In this document: positions 24,961-33,740 of the stretch, piece by piece
Layout: each line of letters starts with the position of its first letter
How positions within the stretch are numbered: position 1 is the stretch's first letter
Notes under the pieces: model-generated
What the model was told of the DNA's origin: nothing
Database searches by the model: none
Seen by the model: the letters and a program-made list of their open reading frames with translations, nothing else
Source: Mycobacterium colombiense
GTDB lineage: Bacteria > Actinomycetota > Actinomycetes > Mycobacteriales > Mycobacteriaceae
Direction: 5' to 3'
Assembly: GCF_001953985.1 (NCBI RefSeq)
Contig: NZ_MBEI01000058.1
Coordinates: 1-64,000, forward strand
DNA length: 64,000 bases
Translations under genes and position numbers: made by a program

Positions 24961-27150
24961 CTAGGGACTGCGATGGCGCTCCATCAAAGATACTTGGTGG
25001 TCACGCACGGTATGGCCTTCCTGTGGCGACGGGGTCCACTGCCCGTCGGGCCCCAATTCCCAGCAGCGGGTCGACGGATCCAGTGCGGATTCGAACAATT
25101 CGTCGAGCTGGACGGTGAGCTTGGGGTCCTTGACCTGAGCCAGCACCTCCACCCGCCGATCGAGATTGCGGTGCATCATGTCCGCGCTGCCGATCCAGAA
25201 CTCGTTGATGTTGCGGAAATGGATGATCCGCGAGTGCTCCAGGAAGCGGCCGAGAATGGAGCGGACGAAAATGTTTTCGGAGAAACCCTCGGCGCCCGGG
25301 CGCAGCGCACAGATGCCGCGCACCACGACCTCGACCCGAACCCCCGCCTGCGAGGCTCGATACAGCGCGTCGATCACCTGCTCGTCGACAAGCGCGTTCA
25401 TCTTCAGGCGGATACGCCCGTTGCCGCGTTCACGGTGCGCTTCGATTTCGCGTTCGACGCGTTCGATGATGCCGGCGCGAATTCCGTGCGGCGCCACCAG
25501 CAGATTGCGGTAGGAGACCTTACGCGAATAGCCGGTAAGCGAATTGAACAAATCGGTGAGGTCCGCGCCGATGTCGGGGCTCGCCGTCAGCAGGCCGACA
25601 TCCTCATACAGGCGGGCGGTCTTGCTGTTGTAGTTGCCGGTTCCGATGTGGCAGTACCGCCGGATCGCCGAACCCTCGCGACGCACCACCAAGCAGGTCT
25701 TGCAGTGCGTCTTGAGGCCGACGAGCCCGTAGACCACATGCACGCCCGCCTGCTCGAGTGCGCGCGCCCAACGGATGTTGGCCTGTTCGTCGAAGCGCGC
25801 CTTGATCTCGACGAGTGCCACTGCCTGCTTTCCGGCCTCGGCCGCTTCGATCAGCGCCCGCACGATCGGCGAATCACCGGAAGTGCGGTACAGCGTTTGT
25901 TTGATCGCCAGCACGTTGGGGTCCGCGGCGGCCTGCTGGATGAAGCGCTGCACGCTGGTGGAGAAGGAGTCGTACGGGTGATGCACCAGGACGTCGCCCT
26001 CGCGCAGCGTCGCGAAGATGCTCTTGGGAGATTCGCGGTCGGCGAAGGCGGGATGGGTGTCCGGCACGAACGCCGGGTCCTTGAGCGCCGGCCGGTCCAG
26101 GCCGTATATCTGCCACAGCGACGAAAGGTCGAGCAGGCCCGGCACTTCGATGACGTCACCGGGATGCACGTCGAGTTCGCGAAGCAGCAATTCCAGCATG
26201 CCCTCGGTCATGTCGTCGGCGATCTCGAGTCGCACCGGCGGGCCGAACCGCCGGCGCGCCAATTCCCGCTCCAGCGCCTGCAACAGATCCTCGTCGCGGT
26301 CTTCTTCGACTTCCATGTCGGCGTTGCGGGTGATGCGGAAAGCGTGATGCTCCACGATTTCCATGCCCGGGAACAGAAGTGGAAGGAAGGCGGCGATCAG
26401 TTCTTCCATCGGCAGGTAGCGGACGATGGTCCGCCCCGAGCCGTCATCGCTGTTGATGGCGGGGAGTTCGACGAAGCGATCGACGTTGTTGGGCACCTTG
26501 ACTCGCGCGAAGTGCTGCCCGCCGTCCTCGGGCTGGCGCACCATGACCGCCAGGTTCAGGCTCAGCCCGCTGACGAACGGGAACGGGTGCGCGGGATCGA
26601 CGGCCAGCGGTGTCAGGACGGGGAACACCTGTTCGGTGAAATAGCTCGACAATTCGTCACACTCGGCCTGATCGAGATCGGCCCACGTGACGATGTGGAT
26701 GCCCTCCTCGGCGAGCGCCGGCCGCACCGAATCGAGGAACACCCGCGCATGCCGGGTCGCGATCCGCTGAGTCTGTTCCCCGATGAGGGCGAGCTGCTTG
26801 CGCGGCGTCAAACCGTCGGCGGACCGAACCGACAGCCCCATCTCGTCGCGGCGTTTCAGGCCGGCGACGCGCACCATATAGAACTCGTCGAGATTGGAGG
26901 CGAAGATTGCCAGGAACTTGGCGCGTTCCAGCAGCGGTAACGAGTTGTCGTCGGCCAGCGCCAACACGCGGGCGTTGAAGTCCAGCCAGCTCAGTTCGCG
27001 GTTGAGGTAACGATCGTCCGGCAGATCGGTCAGCGCGGCCTGGGTCGCAGCCGGTGGTGCCGCCACGGCCGAGTCGCCCGAATGCCACAAATTCTCGTCG
27101 GGTCGCGCCTCAGCTTCGATTTCAGTCACCCTGCGATCATCGCGCATCAC
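24961..27150 (-). CDS. ppk1: Polyphosphate kinase 1
   Basis: Membrane-associated enzyme that polymerises the gamma-phosphate of ATP into polyphosphate. The 729 aa carry the N-terminal domain (YLNRELSWLDFNARVL), the head domain, and two phospholipase-D-like catalytic domains. The autophosphorylated histidine lies in CHIGTGNYNSKTARLYED; FWIGSADMMHRNLDRRVE is the second conserved stretch. Slightly shorter than the M. tuberculosis protein (742 aa), differing in the N-terminal tail. ATG 27150 gives MMRDDRRVTEIEAE, parallel to the M. tuberculosis start. Confidence 0.96.
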   Translation of the reverse strand: MMRDDRRVTEIEAEARPDENLWHSGDSAVAAPPAATQAALTDLPDDRYLNRELSWLDFNARVLALADDNSLPLLERAKFLAIFASNLDEFYMVRVAGLKRRDEMGLSVRSADGLTPRKQLALIGEQTQRIATRHARVFLDSVRPALAEEGIHIVTWADLDQAECDELSSYFTEQVFPVLTPLAVDPAHPFPFVSGLSLNLAVMVRQPEDGGQHFARVKVPNNVDRFVELPAINSDDGSGRTIVRYLPMEELIAAFLPLLFPGMEIVEHHAFRITRNADMEVEEDRDEDLLQALERELARRRFGPPVRLEIADDMTEGMLELLLRELDVHPGDVIEVPGLLDLSSLWQIYGLDRPALKDPAFVPDTHPAFADRESPKSIFATLREGDVLVHHPYDSFSTSVQRFIQQAAADPNVLAIKQTLYRTSGDSPIVRALIEAAEAGKQAVALVEIKARFDEQANIRWARALEQAGVHVVYGLVGLKTHCKTCLVVRREGSAIRRYCHIGTGNYNSKTARLYEDVGLLTASPDIGADLTDLFNSLTGYSRKVSYRNLLVAPHGIRAGIIERVEREIEAHRERGNGRIRLKMNALVDEQVIDALYRASQAGVRVEVVVRGICALRPGAEGFSENIFVRSILGRFLEHSRIIHFRNINEFWIGSADMMHRNLDRRVEVLAQVKDPKLTVQLDELFESALDPSTRCWELGPDGQWTPSPQEGHTVRDHQVSLMERHRSP

Positions 27151-27238
27151 GCGCGGGTGCTGCTAGCGCTCGGGGGACATCCATTCGCCGTTGGGACGAC
27201 GTTCACCCATCGGACAGATTTGTCCAGGGTGATCGAAA

Positions 27239-27901
27239 TCAGTGCGGCGCGATGGCCCGGGCGGTCGCCGCCCCCACCCCGAGGCGGCGGGCGGCGGCGA
27301 GGTCGGTGGGAGTGTCGACGTCGCACCGCAGGCCGGGCCAGGCGCCGGTCAGCTCGATCGCGCCCGAACTGCGGTGCCGCGCCGAGGAATCGGACCCGAA
27401 CCGGGGATCGAGCGGGCTGCCGAACGCAAACAGTGCCGCGGTGCCCGTCGCCAGCCGGTCGGCGACGAAGCTGCGCCGGTGCTGGCGTGCGGCGGCGATC
27501 GCCTCGTTCAGCTCCTGGGTCTGCAGTGCGGGTAAATCACCTTGCAGCGCAACGACATTGGCGAAGGAACTGCCCACCGCGCGCTCCGCCGTGGCGATGG
27601 CGTTGTTCAGGGGATCGGGGTGGCCCTCGGGCGTCGGATCCGCGAGCACGTCGGCGCCCAGCTCGGTGGCCGCGGCCGCCGCGGCGTCATCGGGCGTGAT
27701 CACGGTGATCGAGCCCAGCGATCGGACACGTCCGGCGGCGGTCAGCGTGTCCATCAACATGGCGAGCACCACGCTTTCCCGGGTGCGCGCCGAGAAGACC
27801 GGGGCCAGCCTGGTCTTGGCCGCGGCCAACCTCTTGACGGCGATGATCAACGCCACGTCGCCTGCGCCGTTGGCCGCGCCGTCGGCCCGTATGCCGCTCA
27901 T
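27239..27901 (-). CDS. fbiD: Phosphoenolpyruvate guanylyltransferase FbiD (CofC)
   Basis: Nucleotidyltransferase-fold enzyme of 220 aa that activates phosphoenolpyruvate with GTP to form the side chain of coenzyme F420 in mycobacteria. Visible are the nucleotide-binding strand LIIAVKRLAAAKTRLAPVF and the acidic metal site VVALQGDLPAL, plus a C-terminal LRCDVDTPTDLAAARRLG. F420 is used by PPOX-fold enzymes of the kind encoded at 19502-20014. It is divergent from gpdA2. Confidence 0.92.
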   Translation of the reverse strand: MSGIRADGAANGAGDVALIIAVKRLAAAKTRLAPVFSARTRESVVLAMLMDTLTAAGRVRSLGSITVITPDDAAAAAATELGADVLADPTPEGHPDPLNNAIATAERAVGSSFANVVALQGDLPALQTQELNEAIAAARQHRRSFVADRLATGTAALFAFGSPLDPRFGSDSSARHRSSGAIELTGAWPGLRCDVDTPTDLAAARRLGVGAATARAIAPH

Positions 27902-28068
27902 GAGATGTCATCCTGCCAGCGCCGCGCCGCGGATCGCTCGCGAGCCGGGGGCGATTCGCCCCACGCGCGGACACGCTGGCTCGCGTGACGCCCGGTCCGT
28001 CGCTGATCTAGGGTGTAGCGGCCGCGCCTGCCGCGTGAGCAACACCGACCACGGACAGGGGGTGGTAC

Positions 28069-29103
28069 ATGACCAGCGCATCATCGGGTGCCGTCGCGGT
28101 CATGGGTGCCGGGGCGTGGGGAACGGCGCTGGCCAAGGTGCTGGTCGAGGCCGGGGGACCGGAGGCCAGGGTCACGCTGTGGGCCCGCAGGCCCGAGCTC
28201 GCCGAGCAGATCAATTCCACCCGGCACAACCCCGATTACCTGCCCGGCACGGCGTTGCCGCCGGGCATCCGCGCCACCGCCGACGCCGCCGAAGCGCTGC
28301 ACGACGCCTCAACGGTGTTGCTGGGCGTGCCGGCGCAGACGATGCGCGGCAATCTCGAGCGCTGGGCGCCGCTGATCCACCGGGGCGCGACCCTGGTCAG
28401 CCTGGCCAAGGGCATCGAGCTGGGCACGCTGATGCGGATGAGCCAGGTCATCGTCTCGGTCACCGGCGTCGACCCGTCCCAGGTCGCGGTGATCTCGGGG
28501 CCGAACCTGGCCAGCGAGATCGCCGCATCCCAGCCCGCCGCCACCGTCGTCGCGTGCAGCGACTCGGGCCGGGCCGTCGCCCTGCAGCGCATGCTGAACA
28601 GCGGATACTTCCGCCCGTACACCAACAGCGACGTGGTCGGCACCGAGATCGGCGGGGCCTGCAAGAACGTCATCGCCCTCGCGTGCGGGATGGCCGTCGG
28701 CGTCGGGCTCGGGGAGAACACCACGGCGGCGATCATCACTCGCGGCCTGGCCGAGATCATGCGGCTGGGCATTGCGCTCGGCGCCAAGGGCGCGACGCTG
28801 GCCGGGCTGGCCGGCGTCGGCGACCTGGTGGCCACCTGCAGCTCACCGCGCTCACGCAACCGCTCCCTGGGCGAACGGCTCGGCCGGGGAGCGACGATCC
28901 AGTCGCTGCTGGCGGGCACCCCCGACGGCGGCGACGGGCACGTCGTCGAGGGTGTGACGTCCTGCGAGTCGGTGCTGGCGCTGGCCGCCAGTTACGACGT
29001 CGAGATGCCCCTCACCGACGCCGTGCACCGCGTATGCCACAAAGGGCTGTCGGTCGACGAGGCGATGGCCCTGCTCCTGGGCCGCAGCACCAAGCCCGAA
29101 TAA
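28069..29103 (+). CDS. gpdA2: Glycerol-3-phosphate dehydrogenase [NAD(P)+]
   Basis: GpsA-type enzyme of 344 aa reducing dihydroxyacetone phosphate to sn-glycerol 3-phosphate for phospholipid synthesis. The dinucleotide motif VMGAGAWGTALAKVL is at residues 11-25. LAKGIELGTL and IGGACKNVIALACGMAVGVG contain the catalytic lysines. CAGGGGG lies about 7 nt before ATG 28069. It is followed by ddlA after 81 bp. Confidence 0.96.
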   Translation: MTSASSGAVAVMGAGAWGTALAKVLVEAGGPEARVTLWARRPELAEQINSTRHNPDYLPGTALPPGIRATADAAEALHDASTVLLGVPAQTMRGNLERWAPLIHRGATLVSLAKGIELGTLMRMSQVIVSVTGVDPSQVAVISGPNLASEIAASQPAATVVACSDSGRAVALQRMLNSGYFRPYTNSDVVGTEIGGACKNVIALACGMAVGVGLGENTTAAIITRGLAEIMRLGIALGAKGATLAGLAGVGDLVATCSSPRSRNRSLGERLGRGATIQSLLAGTPDGGDGHVVEGVTSCESVLALAASYDVEMPLTDAVHRVCHKGLSVDEAMALLLGRSTKPE

Positions 29104-29142
29104 GCGACGCCGAAGATATGAAAAGCCCAGGCAAAGGCCCGT

Positions 29143-29161
29143 CACCCGACCGGTTCGGGTG
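29143..29161 (+). promoter_or_regulatory. Palindrome in the ddlA promoter region
   Basis: CACCCGA-CCGGT-TCGGGTG: 7-bp perfect arms with a 5-nt centre, 24 bp before ddlA. TAGCCT (29170-29175), just downstream, could be the ddlA -10 box, so the palindrome would occupy the -35 region. An operator or the gpdA2 terminator are both possible. Confidence 0.45.
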
Positions 29162-29184
29162 CCACCCGGTAGCCTCTTGAGATT

Positions 29185-30330
29185 GTGAATGCCAGCGAGC
29201 GGTCGACGCCGCACCCCAGCTCGCGGGGTGGCGATCGGGTGCGCGTCGCGGTCGTTTTCGGCGGGCGCAGCAACGAACACGCCATCTCGTGCGTCTCGGC
29301 GGGCAGCATTCTGCGCAACCTGGACCCCGAACGGTTCGAGGTGGTCGCGATCGGCATCACCCCGCAGGGTTCCTGGGTGCTCACCGACGGCGACCCCGCC
29401 GCGCTGGCGATCACCAACCGCCAACTGCCCGAGGTGACCGCCGAATCCGGCACCGAATTGGCGCTGCCGGCCGATCCCCGGCGCAGCGGCCAGCTGGTGT
29501 CGCTGGCACCGGGCGCCAGTGAGGTGCTGGCCTCGGTCGACGTGGTGTTTCCGGTGCTGCATGGTCCCTACGGCGAGGACGGCACCATTCAGGGTCTGCT
29601 GGAACTCGCCGGTGTGCCGTACGTGGGGGCCGGCGTGCTGGCCAGCGCCGCCGGCATGGACAAGGAGTTCACCAAGAAGCTGTTCACCGCCGAGGGATTG
29701 CCTGTCGGCGACTACGCGGTGCTGCGCCCGTCGCGTTCGAGGCTGCGCCCCGAGGAGTGCGAGCGGCTGGGCCTGCCGGTGTTCGTCAAACCCGCACGCG
29801 GCGGCTCCTCGATCGGTGTGAGCCGGGTGTCGAGCTGGGATCAGCTGGACGGCGCGATCGCCGTCGCGCGCCGCCACGACCCCAAGGTCATTGTCGAGGC
29901 GGCGATCGTCGGCCGCGAGCTGGAATGCGGTGTGCTCGAAAAGCCAGACGGCACAGTCGAAGCCAGCACGCTCGGCGAGATCCGGGTGGCCGGGGTGCGC
30001 GGCCGCGAGGATTCGTTCTACGACTTCTCCACCAAATACCTCGACGACGCAGCCGAATTGGATGTGCCCGCCAAGGTGGACGACGAAATCGCCGACACGG
30101 TACGCCAATTGGCGGTCCGGGCGTTCAAGGCCATCGACTGCCAGGGGCTGGCCCGGGTCGACTTCTTCCTCACCGAGGACGGGCCGGTGCTCAACGAGAT
30201 CAACACCATGCCGGGCTTCACCACGATCTCGATGTATCCGAGGATGTGGGCGGCCAGCGGCGTGGATTACGCGACCCTGCTGGCGACGATGGTCGAGACC
30301 GCGCTGGCCCGCGGCGTCGGCCTGCGCTGA
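29185..30330 (+). CDS. ddlA: D-alanine--D-alanine ligase
   Basis: ATP-grasp enzyme making the D-Ala-D-Ala dipeptide of peptidoglycan, the target of D-cycloserine. 381 aa with VAVVFGGRSNEHAISCVSAG, HGPYGEDGTIQGLLEL, FVKPARGGSSIGVSRV and the metal site NEINTMPGFT. The GTG 29185 start gives a ~17-residue variable leader before RVRVAVVFGG. Confidence 0.97.
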   Translation: MNASERSTPHPSSRGGDRVRVAVVFGGRSNEHAISCVSAGSILRNLDPERFEVVAIGITPQGSWVLTDGDPAALAITNRQLPEVTAESGTELALPADPRRSGQLVSLAPGASEVLASVDVVFPVLHGPYGEDGTIQGLLELAGVPYVGAGVLASAAGMDKEFTKKLFTAEGLPVGDYAVLRPSRSRLRPEECERLGLPVFVKPARGGSSIGVSRVSSWDQLDGAIAVARRHDPKVIVEAAIVGRELECGVLEKPDGTVEASTLGEIRVAGVRGREDSFYDFSTKYLDDAAELDVPAKVDDEIADTVRQLAVRAFKAIDCQGLARVDFFLTEDGPVLNEINTMPGFTTISMYPRMWAASGVDYATLLATMVETALARGVGLR

Positions 30331-30336
30331 CCGACG

Positions 30337-30897
30337 CTAGCGGGGCTGGCCCGGGTCGATGGGCGCCGCCGGGATGCTGTGGGCGATCGCCTCGGACAGC
30401 CGCTGGATGGGCGTCGGGCCCGATCCGGTCGGCAGCGTGAGCGCCACATAGGTTCCGCGGTCCACCGCGTACCAGGTGGATCTGCCCGCGTCCCCGGCGG
30501 ATTGTTGTTCGGCACGAACCTGGAACCACTGCACCCGATCGACGACCTGAATCGGGGAGCCGAGGACGAACTCGGCCGGGCGGTCCAGCCCGCAACGCAG
30601 CACCACCGGGTCACTGTCCGTGCCGCTGCGCCAGGCGGCGGCGCCCTGCGGGGCCGGCTGCTCGAGCGGCGCACGCTGGTAGTTCCCAAGCCGTTGCGGC
30701 AGCGCGCCCATCAGCGCCCGGCACGCGGAGCCGTCGGCCTGCGGCGCGGGGACCTCGGGAACGGCCACCGAGCGCGGGGGCGCCTCGCGGGTGGCCGCGA
30801 TGGCCAGGATCACGCCGATCGTCGCGACGGCCAGCGCGATCGCGACGATGATCAGCGCGCGCGGCGGCCCGGCATCGGCGTCCAATTCGGCTGCCAC
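30337..30897 (-). CDS. DUF3515 family membrane-anchored protein (Rv2980-like)
   Basis: 186-aa actinobacterial protein of unknown function. One transmembrane helix (ALIIVAIALAVATIGVILAI) lies near residues 14-33. The predicted outside domain has two conserved cysteines (SACRALMGALP and VVLRCGLDRPAEF) and a WFQVRAEQ/TWYAVDRGTYVALTLP core. No function can be assigned. It sits between ddlA (convergent, 6 bp) and thiL (divergent), as in M. tuberculosis. Confidence 0.85.
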   Translation of the reverse strand: MAAELDADAGPPRALIIVAIALAVATIGVILAIAATREAPPRSVAVPEVPAPQADGSACRALMGALPQRLGNYQRAPLEQPAPQGAAAWRSGTDSDPVVLRCGLDRPAEFVLGSPIQVVDRVQWFQVRAEQQSAGDAGRSTWYAVDRGTYVALTLPTGSGPTPIQRLSEAIAHSIPAAPIDPGQPR

Positions 30898-31029
30898 CGC
30901 CCGCGCACCTCCTTCCCCCGCTAACCACTATCGCCTTCGTTTACCCAGGTGCCAATTTATTCTCGGGCCGAAACCGGCTCGCGTAGCCCCAAGGTTCGTC
31001 CGGCGCGGTCCGGGCGACAGCACGAGCCC

Positions 31030-31035
31030 TATCGT
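31030..31035 (+). promoter_or_regulatory. -10 hexamer of thiL
   Basis: TATCGT followed by 7 nt and GTG 31043, the same geometry as other putative leaderless promoters in this window. Confidence 0.45.
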
Positions 31036-31042
31036 GAGTGGC

Positions 31043-31996
31043 GTGCAAGACGAATCGGGCGAGTCGCTGCAGCAACTCGGTGAGTTCGCCGTGATCGATC
31101 GCCTGGTGCGGGGTCGTGAGCAGCCCGCCGCGGTCGTGCTCGGGCCGGGGGACGATGCGGCGCTGGTGTCCTCGGGTGACGGCCGCGTCCTGGTGTCGAC
31201 CGACATGCTGGTGCAGGATCGGCACTTCCGGCTCGACTGGTCGACGCCGCACGACATCGGGCGCAAGGCGATCGCGCAGAACGCCGCGGATATCGAGGCG
31301 ATGGGCGGGCGGCCGACGGCGTTCGTGGTCGCCTTCGGCGCGCCCGGGGACACGCCGGCGGCGAAGGTGGACGGCCTCGTCGACGGGATGTGGGACGAGG
31401 CGCGGCGGATCGGTGCCGGAATCGCCGGCGGTGACCTGGTCCACTGCCCGCAGTGGGTCATCTCGGTGACGGTGCTGGGCGACCCGGGCGCGCGTGCACC
31501 GGTGCGGCGCTCGGGCGCGAAGCCCGGTGCGCTGATCGCCGTCGCCGGCGACCTGGGCCGCTCGGCCGCGGGATTCGACTTGTGGGGCAACGGCATTGAC
31601 GGCTTCGATGAACTGCGTCGCCGGCATGCGGTGCCGCGGCCGCCCTACGGTCAGGGCGCGGTAGCCGCGGCCGGGGGTGCGCAGGCGATGATCGACATCT
31701 CCGACGGCCTGATCGCCGACCTGCGTCATGTCGCCAAGGCGTCGGGGGTGGGCATGGATCTGTCCACGGCGGCGCTGGCCGGGGACCGCGACGCGCTTGC
31801 CGCCGCGGCGTCCGCCGTCGGCACCGACCCCTGGCATTGGGTGCTCGGCGGTGGGGAGGACCACGCCCTGGTGGCGTGTTTCGCCGGTCCGGCGCCCGCC
31901 GGCTGGCGCATCATCGGGCGGGTTCTCGACGGGCCGGCCCGGGTGCTGGTCGACGATCAGGAGTGGAGCGGCTACGCCGGCTGGCAGTCGTATTAG
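31043..31996 (+). CDS. thiL: Thiamine-monophosphate kinase
   Basis: PurM/AIR-synthase-fold kinase phosphorylating thiamine monophosphate to ThDP, the cofactor of IlvB and the ThDP enzyme at 50843. About 317 aa with GPGDDAALV, STDMLVQDRHFRLDW, QNAADIEAMGG, DISDGLIADLRHVA and GGGEDHALV, all family marks. Two GTG codons compete: 31043 is preferred because a TATCGT box lies 7 nt before it; 31034 would add three residues but overlaps that box. Confidence 0.95.
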   Translation: MQDESGESLQQLGEFAVIDRLVRGREQPAAVVLGPGDDAALVSSGDGRVLVSTDMLVQDRHFRLDWSTPHDIGRKAIAQNAADIEAMGGRPTAFVVAFGAPGDTPAAKVDGLVDGMWDEARRIGAGIAGGDLVHCPQWVISVTVLGDPGARAPVRRSGAKPGALIAVAGDLGRSAAGFDLWGNGIDGFDELRRRHAVPRPPYGQGAVAAAGGAQAMIDISDGLIADLRHVAKASGVGMDLSTAALAGDRDALAAAASAVGTDPWHWVLGGGEDHALVACFAGPAPAGWRIIGRVLDGPARVLVDDQEWSGYAGWQSY

Positions 31997-32034
31997 GGTG
32001 ACGCGGTGACCGTTTACGCGATCGCGGAGAGCCG

Positions 32035-32721
32035 ATGATGACCGCGCGTCCGTTGGGGGAACTCGTCGAGCCGGGCTGGGCGAGTGCGCTGCAGCCGGTG
32101 GCCGACCAGGTCGCCGAGATGGGCCAGTTCCTGCGGGCCGAGATCGCGGCCGGGCGCAGGTATCTGCCGGCGGGGCCGAATGTGTTGCGGGCCTTCACCT
32201 ATCCCTTCGACGACGTCAGGGTATTGATCGTCGGGCAGGACCCGTATCCGACGCCCGGACACGCTGTGGGGCTGAGCTTTTCGGTGGCGCCCGAGGTGCG
32301 GCCGCTGCCGCGCAGCCTGGCCAACATCTTTCAGGAGTACACCGCGGACCTGGGCCATCCGCCGCCCTCCTGCGGTGACCTGACACCCTGGGCGCAGCGC
32401 GGTGTGCTGCTGCTGAACAGGGTGCTCACGGTGCGCCCGAGTAATCCCGCCTCGCACCGCGGCAAGGGCTGGGAGGCGGTGACCGAATGCGCCATCCGGG
32501 CGCTGACGGAGCGGTCGCGTCCGCTGGTGGCGATCCTGTGGGGCCGCGACGCGTCGACACTCAAACCGATTCTCGCCCAGGGAAATTGCGTCGCCATCGA
32601 GTCGCCGCATCCGTCGCCGCTGTCGGCGTCGCGCGGGTTCTTCGGTTCGCGCCCGTTCAGCCGCGCCAACGACCTGCTGGCCGGGTTGGGCGCCGACGCG
32701 GTCGATTGGCGCCTGCCGTGA
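32035..32721 (+). CDS. ung: Uracil-DNA glycosylase
   Basis: Family 1 UDG removing uracil from DNA in base excision repair. 228 aa. Motif A GQDPYPTPGHAVGLSFSV holds catalytic Asp69. Motif B HPSPLSASRGFFGSRPFS holds His192. LLLNRVLTVRPSNPASH lies between. The alternative ATG 32038 would remove one residue. The stop overlaps the following GTG by 4 nt. Confidence 0.97.
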   Translation: MMTARPLGELVEPGWASALQPVADQVAEMGQFLRAEIAAGRRYLPAGPNVLRAFTYPFDDVRVLIVGQDPYPTPGHAVGLSFSVAPEVRPLPRSLANIFQEYTADLGHPPPSCGDLTPWAQRGVLLLNRVLTVRPSNPASHRGKGWEAVTECAIRALTERSRPLVAILWGRDASTLKPILAQGNCVAIESPHPSPLSASRGFFGSRPFSRANDLLAGLGADAVDWRLP

Positions 32722-33656
32722 GCGAGATGGCCGCGCTGCGAGCGCACCAGCGGGGCGGCCCGGAGCAGCTGGTGCTCGAACGGGCGCCGATCCCGGTGCC
32801 GGCGCCGGGCGAGGTCTTGGTGGCCGTGCACGCGGCCGGGATCACCTTCGACGAGCTGACGTGGGACGAGACCTGGATCCGGGACGGGGCCAGCCGCGTT
32901 CCGGTGATCCCGTCGCACGAGGTGTCGGGCGTCGTCAAGGCGGTTGCCGCCGACGTCACGGATTTCGCGCCCGGCGCCGAGGTGTACGGGTTGATCGGGT
33001 TCGACCGCGACGGTGCCGCGGCCGAGTTCGTCGCGGTACCCGCGGCCGACCTGGCCACCAAGCCGTCGACGGTGTCACACGCCGTCGCCGCCGCGCTGCC
33101 GTTGGCCGGCCTGACCGCCGTGCAGGCGTTGGTCGACCACGCCGCGGTGCAACCGGGAGAGGCCGTCCTGGTGACCGGAGGTGCCGGGGGAGTGGGGCTG
33201 TTGACGGTTCAGCTGGCCGCGATGCTGGGTGCCCGGGTCACCGCGACCGTGCGCAGCGACACCGCCAATCTCCTGCGCGGGTGCGGCGCGCAGCGCGTGA
33301 TCGACGTGCGCACCGAGGCATTCGACGAAATCGGCGCCGGTTACGACGTCGTCATCGACACGGTGGGCGGTCAGACGTTGGAGCGGTCGTTCGGCGTGCT
33401 GCGCCGCGGCGGCCGATTGGTCACGTTGTCGGCGCCGCCTCCGGAAGGCAGGGCCGACGAGTTCGGCGTCACCGCAACTTTCTTCATCGTGACGCCGAAT
33501 CGCGATCAGCTCGACGAACTCGCCGCGCTGGTCGACGGCGACCGGTTGCACGTCGCGATCGCCCAGACGTTCGCCCTCGACGACGGCCGGGAAGCGTACG
33601 AAAGCCGCGGCAACGGCAGGCGCGCCGGCAAGACGGTCCTGATCGTGCGGGACTGA
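32718..33656 (+). CDS. Zinc-free MDR oxidoreductase, quinone-reductase-like
   Basis: Medium-chain dehydrogenase/reductase of 312 aa in the NADPH:quinone oxidoreductase branch. The GroES-like N-terminal domain (EVLVAVHAAGITFDELTWDE, PVIPSHEVSGVVKAV) lacks catalytic zinc cysteines. The Rossmann domain has VLVTGGAGGVGLLTVQLAAMLGA, split here after VTGGAGGVG. The closing RRAGKTVLIV is typical. GTG 32718 is chosen because GTGA overlaps the ung stop; ATG 32727 is the alternative. I do not recall it at this place in M. tuberculosis. Confidence 0.85.
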   Translation: MSEMAALRAHQRGGPEQLVLERAPIPVPAPGEVLVAVHAAGITFDELTWDETWIRDGASRVPVIPSHEVSGVVKAVAADVTDFAPGAEVYGLIGFDRDGAAAEFVAVPAADLATKPSTVSHAVAAALPLAGLTAVQALVDHAAVQPGEAVLVTGGAGGVGLLTVQLAAMLGARVTATVRSDTANLLRGCGAQRVIDVRTEAFDEIGAGYDVVIDTVGGQTLERSFGVLRRGGRLVTLSAPPPEGRADEFGVTATFFIVTPNRDQLDELAALVDGDRLHVAIAQTFALDDGREAYESRGNGRRAGKTVLIVRD

Positions 33657-33677
33657 CAGCCGCCGACCGCTCCTCGA

Positions 33678-33730
33678 GACATAAACCTGGCACATCCCTC
33701 GCGGTGTGTCGTGTGCGTGGGTTATATGTC
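33678..33730. terminator. Hairpin between the convergent MDR and SDR genes
   Basis: GACATAAACC (33678-33687) pairs with GGTTATATGTC (33720-33730), with CACA/TGTG pairing inside the stem and a two-base bulge. The 84-bp gap between convergent stops makes a two-way terminator likely. Confidence 0.65.
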
Positions 33731-33740
33731 GCGGCAAGAC

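Noticed and set aside
24850..26940. 696-aa plus-strand frame
   Set aside because: Antisense of ppk1, whose 729-aa frame carries all family motifs.
27902..28068. Possible small gene between fbiD and gpdA2
   Set aside because: No frame with Shine-Dalgarno or recognisable protein; reads as a divergent promoter region.
30791..31042. Longer thiL with about 80 extra N-terminal residues
   Set aside because: This part is antisense to the DUF3515 gene and the promoter gap; the family start is next to GTG 31034/31043.
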